Source: Ruminococcus sp. UBA1828 (GTDB taxonomy: Bacteria > Bacillota > Clostridia > Oscillospirales > Ruminococcaceae). From it: a stretch of 8,278 nucleotides of DNA. Below the pieces are notes generated by a model. That model had not been told where the DNA came from. It worked only from the letters and a program-made list of their open reading frames with translations, and ran no database searches. Position numbers and translations under genes: made by a program. Positions 1-5,579 of the stretch are shown here, in pieces (the stretch's first letter is position 1; each line of letters starts with the position of its first letter). The stretch lies in contig DDJI01000068.1 in the NCBI GenBank assembly GCA_002338885.1, positions 1 through 8,278 on the forward strand, given 5' to 3'.

Positions 1-2
1 TG

Positions 3-50
3 TGCCACAGATTGAGTATTATTGATAAAATAAAAAGTAAGCGCGGGTGA
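3..50 (+). CDS. Probable 3' end of an upstream gene (partial)
   Basis: One frame stays open from the window edge to a TGA at 48-50. It encodes a short basic tail, CHRLSIIDKIKSKRG, which looks like a natural protein C-terminus. The stop lies 7 bases before the ATG of the ComEC-like gene, inside the purine-rich stretch that serves as that gene's ribosome binding site, a spacing typical of an operon. The other two frames close earlier (TGA at 13-15 and 23-25). Only 15 codons are visible, so no family can be named, and the reading could be chance. Confidence 0.35.
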   Translation, partial: CHRLSIIDKIKSKRG

Positions 51-57
51 AGGGATT

Positions 58-2121
58 ATGAGAAACACTGCTGCATGGTGCGGGCTTGGCGTACTCGCAG
101 GTCTGCTTGCGGGCTTTTACCTCGGAGTGAAAAATCCCGCGGCGGCAGTGGCTTTTGCCCTTGCATGCATAGCGGCAGCAGTTCCTGCGGCAGTGCTTGT
201 CAAGAGGAAAAAATCCGTGCCGGCAGGAGCCGTATGCATAGCCTTGGTATTCGCTTTTGCAGCTTGCTGCTACAGCGTGTCATTCACTGCGCTTAAAATA
301 GGTAAGATAAAGAACATGTCCGGCTCATACGTCAGCTTCAGCGGCCACGTTCTCGATGTAACCGACGGCGACTCGCAAAGGGTTACCCTCTACGGCAAGG
401 TGTCAAACTCAGAGCGCTCTGTCACGACAAAGATACAAACATACATAAACGATGCCGGCGTCGGAGTGGGAGACAAGGTCGTCTTAGAGGCAAAGCTTTC
501 GGACATGTCATACGACGACATAAGCTACAACTACCCCAAAGGGATATATGCAGAGCTTTCGGGAGTAAAGATAGTCGAGACTTCTGACCCGAGCGGCGTG
601 TTTTCGGCGTACAGCGTCATAAAGAACTTCAGCGACAGCATATGCACAAAGATAAGAACGTCTACGGGAGTAAAGGCGGGAGAGCTTTTGAGCGCAATGC
701 TGTGCGGCGAAGAGCCTGTGCTGTCTGATGACCTGCGGAGCGACATGAACAGGGCGGGAATAGGTCACGTGATGTCCGTGTCCGGTCTTCACGTCTGCGT
801 CATATCTGCCTTTGTATACTCTGCCCTCAAAAAGATCGGAGCAAGAAAATACATAACACTGGTGCTGTCTGAGATAATCATGGCAGCATTTATTGTTTTC
901 TCCGGCATGAGCATCTCATCAATAAGGGCGTTCATAATGATGAGCATATTCTTGTTCTCGGGAATTGCAAAGCGAGAATACTCGCCGTGCGCAGCTCTTG
1001 CAATAAGCGTAATGCTCATAACCCTCTTTAATCCGTATGCCGCTGCCGATCCGTCCCTGCTGCTTTCAATAACCGGAGTGTTCGGAGTGAGCGCCGCTGC
1101 CGACGTCGTAATCTTTGCCCTTAACATACAAAACAGCCTTCTTAAAGCTCTGGTGTCCTCGGTGTCGGCATCCCTTTGCACGCTGCCCGTTTCTGTGTTT
1201 TTCTTTGATGAGATATCCGTGATCTCACCCATAGCAAACCTCGTCTTTGTGCCGATATGTTCCTCTGCCCTTTGTCTTTGCATGCTGTTTGCCATGACCG
1301 GCGGAGCAGCATTTGCAGTCATACTTGTTAAGGGAGCAGAGCTGCTTGCCGACCTGACGATATACTCCTGCGGTGTTTTATCCAAACTGAAGTTTACATA
1401 CGTTCCGATAAAGTATTCGTTCATACCATACGTTTTGCTTGCAATGTCTGCCGCAATCGCGTTTATGTACATCTTCGGCAAAAGAAACGTCAAGAGAACG
1501 GTGATGTACTCCGCAGGGGCATACTTTCTGACGATAATTTTAATCTTCACGGCAAGCATATTAAAGAGAAACGAGCTTTTGATGCATGTGAGCACATACA
1601 ACGGAGAGTTTATGTGCGTAATAAGCACAGGCAGCAGCTGCATAGTAATAGATTCCGACTGCAGCTTTTCGGACGACGCCCAAAGGGAAGTAAACCGCCT
1701 GGGGCTGAACAAGATCTCTGCAGCGGTCATACTTTCAAACGGAGTTTCGGGATTTACATCGTACACAGGCAAGGACGTTGCGCCGGAAGTGATGGTGTTT
1801 AAAGATTCCCGATTAGCTGATCCCGCATCAAAAGACATTGATATTACGGAGCTTGAGTACGGCGGAACGGTGAGCGCATTCGGAGCAGTGGTGACCGTAT
1901 ACTCCGATGAGCTGATAGGCATAAGTGTGTCGGGCAGCGACAAGGAGATATTTGTGGGAAAGGTTGTGCCCACCGAAAGCACAATTGACGCAACCGACAC
2001 AAGCTATCTGAGCATAACCGCCCTTGACAACCTGACCGTCATAAACGACAACGGCGACAGAACCATACTTGACGGACAGGTGGACAGAACGTGGGTTGTT
2101 GGGGAGACCGATGCAAATTAA
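58..2121 (+). CDS. comEC: ComEC/Rec2-family DNA-uptake channel-like membrane protein with degenerate C-terminal domain
   Basis: ComEC proteins form the inner-membrane channel that passes single-stranded DNA into the cell during transformation. The 687-residue product has the family order. Three hydrophobic segments lie in residues 1-80. A soluble DUF4131/OB-like region spans about 85-175. The polytopic Competence domain spans about 205-500 and carries the signature around SVSGLHV (Ser242-Val246), preceded by the usual amphipathic stretch ending NRAGIGHVM. Residues from about 505 correspond to the metallo-beta-lactamase-like domain of larger ComEC proteins. Its metal-binding HxHxDH motif is absent: ILSNGVSGF (around 559-566) sits where the motif would be expected. 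It is shorter than Bacillus subtilis ComEC (776 aa). The ATG at 58 follows GGGTGAAGGG closely. The next gene, 166 bases downstream, is Spo0A-like. The family call is firm; competence function is not shown, and in Clostridia such genes often exist without known transformation. Confidence 0.88.
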   Translation: MRNTAAWCGLGVLAGLLAGFYLGVKNPAAAVAFALACIAAAVPAAVLVKRKKSVPAGAVCIALVFAFAACCYSVSFTALKIGKIKNMSGSYVSFSGHVLDVTDGDSQRVTLYGKVSNSERSVTTKIQTYINDAGVGVGDKVVLEAKLSDMSYDDISYNYPKGIYAELSGVKIVETSDPSGVFSAYSVIKNFSDSICTKIRTSTGVKAGELLSAMLCGEEPVLSDDLRSDMNRAGIGHVMSVSGLHVCVISAFVYSALKKIGARKYITLVLSEIIMAAFIVFSGMSISSIRAFIMMSIFLFSGIAKREYSPCAALAISVMLITLFNPYAAADPSLLLSITGVFGVSAAADVVIFALNIQNSLLKALVSSVSASLCTLPVSVFFFDEISVISPIANLVFVPICSSALCLCMLFAMTGGAAFAVILVKGAELLADLTIYSCGVLSKLKFTYVPIKYSFIPYVLLAMSAAIAFMYIFGKRNVKRTVMYSAGAYFLTIILIFTASILKRNELLMHVSTYNGEFMCVISTGSSCIVIDSDCSFSDDAQREVNRLGLNKISAAVILSNGVSGFTSYTGKDVAPEVMVFKDSRLADPASKDIDITELEYGGTVSAFGAVVTVYSDELIGISVSGSDKEIFVGKVVPTESTIDATDTSYLSITALDNLTVINDNGDRTILDGQVDRTWVVGETDAN

Positions 2122-2201
2122 CTGTCATAAAACTTCGTTTGCAGGATTAGATAAAATCTCCGCCTGCGGGGATATGAACTTTCATAATAAATATTTATAT
2201 T

Positions 2202-2218
2202 TTCGACACCATTCGACA
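2202..2218 (+). promoter_or_regulatory. Tandem Spo0A boxes (0A boxes) upstream of the Spo0A-like gene
   Basis: TTCGACA occurs at 2202-2208 and again at 2212-2218, exactly 10 bp apart, so both would lie on the same face of the helix. TTCGACA (reverse complement TGTCGAA) is the established Spo0A recognition core, and helically phased pairs are known at Spo0A-controlled promoters. Here the pair lies 70-86 bases before the start codon of a Spo0A-family gene. Binding and autoregulation are inferences, but two perfect 7-mers in phase are unlikely by chance. Confidence 0.75.
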
Positions 2219-2240
2219 CACATTGCGGTGCGGGGGCATG

Positions 2241-2255
2241 TATCATAAGTACAAT
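2241..2255 (+). promoter_or_regulatory. Candidate -10 region(s) of the Spo0A-like gene
   Basis: TATCAT (2241-2246) and TACAAT (2250-2255) each differ from TATAAT at one position. Neither has a good -35 hexamer at 16-18 bp. That is typical of promoters relying on an activator. If TATCAT is used, transcription would start near 2253 and the two 0A boxes would be centred near -38 and -48, where Spo0A activates sigma-A promoters such as spoIIG. Which hexamer is used, if either, cannot be decided from sequence. Confidence 0.35.
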
Positions 2256-2279
2256 AAAGAAAATAAGTAAGGCAGGCAG

Positions 2280-2291
2280 ATGAGAGCATGA
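2280..2291 (+). other. Possible three-codon leader ORF overlapping the Spo0A-like start
   Basis: ATG AGA GCA TGA begins at 2280 and stops at 2289-2291. Its TGA overlaps the Spo0A-like start codon as ATGA. The AAGG at 2269-2272 lies 7 bases before this first ATG, an ideal distance, but 15 bases before the gene's own ATG. The gene's own start has only a weak AGG (2274-2276) 11 bases upstream. Initiation on the mini-ORF followed by re-initiation is therefore conceivable. It may equally be coincidence. Confidence 0.25.
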
Positions 2292-3091
2292 ACTTTGAAG
2301 ACAAACGAACGCTTGTAGTTATCTCGGACAGAGATGAAAGCTTTAAAGAAATACTTGCATTAAGGCTTGAACAGGATAAGGCCATGCGCTGCATGTCGGT
2401 TGGGATAAGACCGGAGGAAATACTTCATGCGGTGCGTGAGTATAGGCCGAAAGTACTTATACTGCCGTTCTATTTGGAGAACGAAACAGCAACCCTGACA
2501 ATACAAAGCATCATGTCATCTGACAACAGCACAACACCCTATGCGGCAATAGCGGTGACAGATTCATGCTACAACGAATACACAAACGAAGAGGTCACAA
2601 AGGCAGGAGCAGCAGGATACATAATAAAAACATACTCCCTGCAAACGCTTGCAGAGAGGATAAAACAAATAGCCATATGTCAGGAAGACATTCTTGTGAT
2701 ACAGACACACATGCTTAAAACGCTGTCCGACATGTTCATAAGGCTTGGGATACCTGAAAACATAAAGGGCTGCAAGTATCTCAAGCAGGCAATAGTTATG
2801 AGTGCAAGAGACAGCACCCTTACAAGAAAGATGACAAGCAAGCTGTATCCCGCGATAGCGAGAATAAATAAGACAACTCCCCAAAACGCAGAACGAGCCA
2901 TGCGCCATGCAGTGAGCACAGCATGGGACAGAGGAGAGCTTGAGGCATTAGAGGAGCTGTTCGGATACACGGTACACTGTGAAAGAGGCAAGCCCACCAA
3001 TTCCGAATTCATAGCCATGATGGCAAAGACTCTGTGCGAGGAGTATGCGAGGGTGAAGGCTGACAAAAATCAAACCCGCCACAATGCATAG
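2288..3091 (+). CDS. spo0A: Spo0A-family sporulation regulator with a degenerate (pseudo) receiver domain
   Basis: Spo0A is the response regulator that starts sporulation; phosphorylation of one receiver Asp allows dimerisation and DNA binding. The 267-residue product has a receiver-like fold at about 8-128 and a Spo0A C-terminal domain at about 140-255. The latter closely resembles the B. subtilis domain: IKGCKYLKQAI, KLYPAIARINKTTP, the recognition helix AERAMRHAVSTAW (201-213), LFGYTV (224-229) and KPTNSEFIAM (235-244). The receiver is altered. The phosphoacceptor Asp is Pro60 (ILPFYLE in place of VLDIIMP), the acidic pocket is SDRD with one acidic position replaced by Arg15, and the Lys-Pro pair is Lys114-Thr115; Thr91 is kept. 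The interdomain linker is also short. The ATG at 2288 is the only start after the in-frame TAA at 2264. Two 0A boxes lie upstream and a terminator downstream, so it is probably monocistronic. It could be the sole Spo0A or a diverged paralogue. Confidence 0.85.
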   Translation: MNFEDKRTLVVISDRDESFKEILALRLEQDKAMRCMSVGIRPEEILHAVREYRPKVLILPFYLENETATLTIQSIMSSDNSTTPYAAIAVTDSCYNEYTNEEVTKAGAAGYIIKTYSLQTLAERIKQIAICQEDILVIQTHMLKTLSDMFIRLGIPENIKGCKYLKQAIVMSARDSTLTRKMTSKLYPAIARINKTTPQNAERAMRHAVSTAWDRGELEALEELFGYTVHCERGKPTNSEFIAMMAKTLCEEYARVKADKNQTRHNA

Positions 3092-3138
3092 TCGGGCTTA
3101 CACATATATACAGCACACGAATAAAACACATATACAAC

Positions 3139-3180
3139 AAATCCGGACATGGAAAAATCCACGTCCGGATTTTGCTTTTT
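3139..3180 (+). terminator. Intrinsic terminator after the Spo0A-like gene
   Basis: AAATCCGGAC (3139-3148) pairs perfectly with GTCCGGATTT (3163-3172). TGG/CCA extends the stem inside after one mismatch, leaving a short A-rich loop. A T-rich tract (TTTGCTTTTT, 3171-3180) follows on the plus strand. It lies 47 bases after the stop codon. The other side lacks a T tract for the minus strand, so it should act mainly on plus-strand transcripts. Confidence 0.85.
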
Positions 3181-3258
3181 AAAAACCACAAGTGCCGCTT
3201 GCATCGTGCCAATGCGGTTATGCTATCACGCAGCATGGCTTAAAATTGCATTACAGCA

Positions 3259-3768
3259 TTACTCACAGCAGCAGCGGAAACACCGGTCTAACTTTTCGCG
3301 AACCTCCTGAGGATCCTTATCCAAGGCAAAACTCAATTCTCCACACAGCATGTCCTGCGCTATCTTCAAAAACTTCTGATCAACTGCGGGAAGATTCTTT
3401 TTTATCTGGCTTAGCTTATGCTGCTTCTTGGTCACATACTTGACTATGCTTATAAGGTTTTCGCACTTATATGTACGCACAAGGTCCTTGTAATACTGCG
3501 CCGCCTGCTTGGCGTCACGAGGCACATCAAGCGTAAAGCCTACATTTTCAAGGTCATCTATCAACAGGTGCGCCTTTTCCTTTGTGATGGCGTTGCGCAT
3601 CGGTATATGAGAATCCGTGGGCGTGTATATCTTTCCACTGTGATAAACAGGAAGAAGCGTATAGTACTCCTTCGTGGCGTCCAGTCCCGATATGTCGGGG
3701 TGCCCTATACTTTCTACCTTGCAAACACCTTCACTTCCGTAAACAACATATTCATCAACACAAAACAC
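3259..3768 (-). CDS. CarD-family transcriptional regulator (small Firmicutes type)
   Basis: CarD/CdnL-type proteins bind the RNA polymerase beta subunit through an N-terminal Tudor-like domain shared with Mfd (TRCF) and modulate promoter opening. The 169-residue product has that domain at about 1-60: DEYVVYGSEGVCKVESIG matches the usual start, in which a charged residue and VVYP/G-HGV lead into the first strands, and YYTLLPVYHSGKIYTP continues it. The rest, about 65-160, is predicted helical, as in the family. The start is a GTG at 3768-3766, preceded on the minus strand by AGGGTG with 6 bases spacing; no ATG fits better. The C-terminus is unusual: RCFRCCCE puts four cysteines in the last seven residues. 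The gene diverges from thyA. The targets of clostridial homologues are poorly known, so a specific regulon cannot be named. Confidence 0.82.
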   Translation of the reverse strand: MFCVDEYVVYGSEGVCKVESIGHPDISGLDATKEYYTLLPVYHSGKIYTPTDSHIPMRNAITKEKAHLLIDDLENVGFTLDVPRDAKQAAQYYKDLVRTYKCENLISIVKYVTKKQHKLSQIKKNLPAVDQKFLKIAQDMLCGELSFALDKDPQEVREKLDRCFRCCCE

Positions 3769-3886
3769 TTAGTTCACCCTGCCTTTTCTTACACAAAACC
3801 GAGCAACCGCTTTGCACGATTTTATACAATAAGTCGCGCGGTAATATGCTCACAATAAAATACTTTGTTCAAATAATCACACTATT

Positions 3887-3916
3887 ATTATATCAAATGT
3901 TTCGTGAAAATGTAAG
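3887..3916 (-). promoter_or_regulatory. Probable promoter of the CarD-family gene
   Basis: On the minus strand a perfect TATAAT (3892-3887) is preceded by TGA, giving the extended -10 form TGnTATAAT. A CTTACA hexamer (3916-3911, 4 of 6 matches to TTGACA) lies 18 bp upstream. Transcription would start near 3880, leaving a leader of about 110 bases. A second, weaker pair on the same strand (TTGAAC, 18 bp, CATATT) lies nearer the gene. Positions are inferred from consensus only. Confidence 0.55.
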
Positions 3917-4015
3917 GGCAGAGATTCAATTTTTCAGAAAAATCTGTGTTTTAAACAATCTGCGCTCTATACAGTTTGTATAATTTGACGGTTAAAATGC
4001 GTTTCCATTTCAATG

Positions 4016-4044
4016 TTGCAAACGCGCCCCGCTGTTGATATAAT
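4016..4044 (+). promoter_or_regulatory. Strong sigma-A promoter of thyA-folA
   Basis: TTGCAA (4016-4021), exactly 17 bp, then TATAAT (4039-4044), with TGA before the -10 giving the extended form. Transcription should start near 4051, so the leader is only about 17 bases and leaves no room for a folate riboswitch. The inverted repeat GCGTTT (3999-4004)/AAACGC (4020-4025) brackets the -35 and could be an operator. Confidence 0.75.
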
Positions 4045-4067
4045 AAAAGTCAAAGGAAGTGAGCTAA

Positions 4068-4970
4068 ATGTCAACATGGGACAACGAATACTGCCGGCTT
4101 TTGCATGAAATTTTGCGCTCCGGCACGCAAGTGGAAAACCGCACGGGCATAAATACTATCAAACTCCCCTCGTGGCACTTCTGCCTTGATTTGTCACAGG
4201 AGTTCCCTATCTTAACGACGAAGCAGGTCTTTATACGACAGGCTGTTCTTGAGATGCTGTGGATATACCAGGCGCAGTCAAACGACGTGAGGTGGCTTCG
4301 GGAGAGAAACGTGCACATTTGGGACGAGTGGGAGATAGACGAAAACGGATACTGGAACGCCACGCAGATGCTCCCCGACGGGGCGGGCGGCTTTAAAAAG
4401 ACCGACGTCCACAAGTTTTTCGGCAAAGAATGGGCGCACACAATAGGCACGGCATACGGATACATCGTGAACAAATTCAAGCTCACCGAGCAGCTGATAG
4501 ACAAGCTCAAAAACAACCGCACCGACAGAAGGATGATAATGTCGCTGTGGCAGAACGACTACCTTGAAACCGCTGTTTTGCCGTCATGCGTGTGGAGCAG
4601 CGAGTGGGATGTCACCGACGGGCGGCTGAATGCATGGGTGCATCAGCGCAGCTGCGATGTGCCGCTGGGACTCCCCTTCAACGTCACGCAGTACTCCGTG
4701 CTTTTGTACATGCTTGCTCAGGTGACGGGACTTAAACCGGGAAGGCTTGACTGGTCTATAAAGGATGCACATGTATACGTCAATCAGATTGAAGGCGTGA
4801 AGGAGCAGCTTAGGAGGTTTGACGAGCGCGGCGGACTTGCTGCGCCAAAGCTATGGCTCAACCCCGAAGTGACCGATTTCTTTAAATTTGACAGCTCGGC
4901 GGAGTGCGCAGACGTAAAGCTCATAGGATATGAGCACATGGGAAAAATCTCCTTCCCCATTGCGCAGTAA
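4068..4970 (+). CDS. thyA: Thymidylate synthase
   Basis: ThyA methylates dUMP to dTMP using 5,10-methylenetetrahydrofolate and releases dihydrofolate; it is a cytosolic dimer. The 300-residue product keeps the family landmarks. The phosphate-binding Arg is Arg25 in ENRTG, and the catalytic nucleophile is Cys174 in LPSCVW. The dUMP-binding loop is QRSCDVPLGLPFN (193-205), with Asn205, and DAHVYVNQ (233-240) carries His235 and Tyr237. The C-terminus is FPIAQ, where E. coli has PVAI. The residue before the nucleophile is Ser, where E. coli has Pro. Length is normal for the class with extra insert sequence (family roughly 264-316 aa). The ATG at 4068 follows AAGGAAGTGAG. It has its own strong promoter, and folA follows 33 bases downstream, the common thyA-folA arrangement that couples dihydrofolate production to its reduction. 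Confidence 0.96.
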   Translation: MSTWDNEYCRLLHEILRSGTQVENRTGINTIKLPSWHFCLDLSQEFPILTTKQVFIRQAVLEMLWIYQAQSNDVRWLRERNVHIWDEWEIDENGYWNATQMLPDGAGGFKKTDVHKFFGKEWAHTIGTAYGYIVNKFKLTEQLIDKLKNNRTDRRMIMSLWQNDYLETAVLPSCVWSSEWDVTDGRLNAWVHQRSCDVPLGLPFNVTQYSVLLYMLAQVTGLKPGRLDWSIKDAHVYVNQIEGVKEQLRRFDERGGLAAPKLWLNPEVTDFFKFDSSAECADVKLIGYEHMGKISFPIAQ

Positions 4971-5003
4971 ACGGATGCATTTTCACACATACAGGAGGCA
5001 TAT

Positions 5004-5465
5004 ATGATAAAAATCATTGCGGCAGTGGGCAAAAACCGCGAGTTGGGAAAAGACAATGCGCTCATGTGGGAGCTGCCGGGGGACATGAAGTTTTTCAGGA
5101 CGAAAACGTCCGGACATGCGGTGATAATGGGCAGGCTGACGTACGAATCAATAGGCAGGCCTCTTCCCAAGCGAAAAAACATAGTTATCACGCGCAGCCG
5201 CGACCTCAGCATAGACGGCGTGACAATTGTGCACTCACTTGAAGAAGCACTTTGCGAGTGCGGCGGAGAGGATGCGTTTGTAATCGGAGGGGTAAACATC
5301 TATGCTCAGGCGATAAAGTATGCAGACGAAATAATCCTCACCGAAATAGACATGGCATACCCCGAGGCGGACGTTTTCTTCCCCGAATTTGACAAGAGCC
5401 TTTACACCAAAGAGACAGTCGGCTCGGGATGCGACGGCGGCGTCAGCTACAGGCACGTTGTTTAG
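5004..5465 (+). CDS. folA: Dihydrofolate reductase
   Basis: FolA reduces dihydrofolate to tetrahydrofolate with NADPH, regenerating the cofactor that ThyA oxidises. The 153-residue product aligns with E. coli DHFR almost position for position. Trp22 and the catalytic Asp27 lie in MWELPGDMKFF, MGRLTYESIG (42-51) contributes to the NADPH site, Arg57 in PKRKN binds the folate glutamate tail, VIGGVNIY (93-100) holds the conserved Gly-Gly, and Thr113 is in LTEID. The C-terminus stops at YRHVV, a few residues earlier than the usual Y-x-R ending, so the last strand is slightly short but present. The ATG follows a textbook AGGAGG (4993-4998) with 5 bases spacing. It is almost certainly co-transcribed with thyA. 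Confidence 0.95.
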   Translation: MIKIIAAVGKNRELGKDNALMWELPGDMKFFRTKTSGHAVIMGRLTYESIGRPLPKRKNIVITRSRDLSIDGVTIVHSLEEALCECGGEDAFVIGGVNIYAQAIKYADEIILTEIDMAYPEADVFFPEFDKSLYTKETVGSGCDGGVSYRHVV

Positions 5466-5549
5466 AAAAAGATAAAGTGACGCTCAAAGCATTTTCAATC
5501 GAATACCCGCAGGTTGTGCCGAATAAAACCCGACAGGGCAGGCATAATA

Positions 5550-5568
5550 CCCTTAAAAACTTTAAGGG
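5550..5568 (+). promoter_or_regulatory. Perfect hairpin in the ldhA leader, touching its ribosome binding region
   Basis: CCCTTAAA (5550-5557) and TTTAAGGG (5561-5568) form an 8-bp perfect stem with a 3-base loop. No real T tract follows (CGGGTGTTTGTG), so it is a poor terminator. The right arm contains AAGGG, a possible Shine-Dalgarno core 11 bases before the GTG start; a second core, GGGTG (5570-5574), lies just outside the stem. It might be an attenuator, an mRNA processing or stability element, or, as DNA, a 19-bp dyad for a regulator. I do not recognise it as a Rex site. Confidence 0.5.
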
Positions 5569-5579
5569 CGGGTGTTTGT

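Noticed and set aside
789..2000. Long minus-strand open frame (403 codons) opposite the ComEC-like gene
   Set aside because: It is an antisense shadow of a clear ComEC family gene; the translation has no recognisable domain and is low-complexity Ser/Thr/Ile/Ala.
2141..2167. Hairpin GCAGG...CCTGC after the ComEC-like gene as a terminator
   Set aside because: The stem has 5 bp, a 3x3 internal loop, then 4 bp, with no T tract after it; too weak to call.
3205..3258. Terminator for the CarD-family gene downstream of its stop
   Set aside because: ATGCT/AGCAT gives only a 5-bp stem with a 7-base loop and no U tract on the minus strand.
3418..3858. Plus-strand open frame across the CarD-family gene and its leader
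   Set aside because: Overlaps almost all of the CarD gene in antisense and crosses its promoter; basic, aromatic-rich translation without a recognisable family.
3929..3950. A/T-rich dyad TTTTT-CAG-AAAAA between the divergent promoters
   Set aside because: Only a short homopolymer stem with a bulged extension; expected by chance in an AT-rich intergenic region.
4021..4067. Folate (THF) riboswitch before thyA
   Set aside because: The predicted leader is only about 17 bases and the surrounding sequence lacks the THF riboswitch core.
5543..5548. CATAAT as a separate ldhA promoter
   Set aside because: No acceptable -35 hexamer at 16-18 bp upstream; the nearest (TTGTGC) is 23 bp away.
5514..5579. 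Longer ldhA start (TTG at 5514)
   Set aside because: It adds 22 residues encoded through the hairpin with no homology; the GTG at 5580 matches the LdhA N-terminus and has GGGTG at a good distance.
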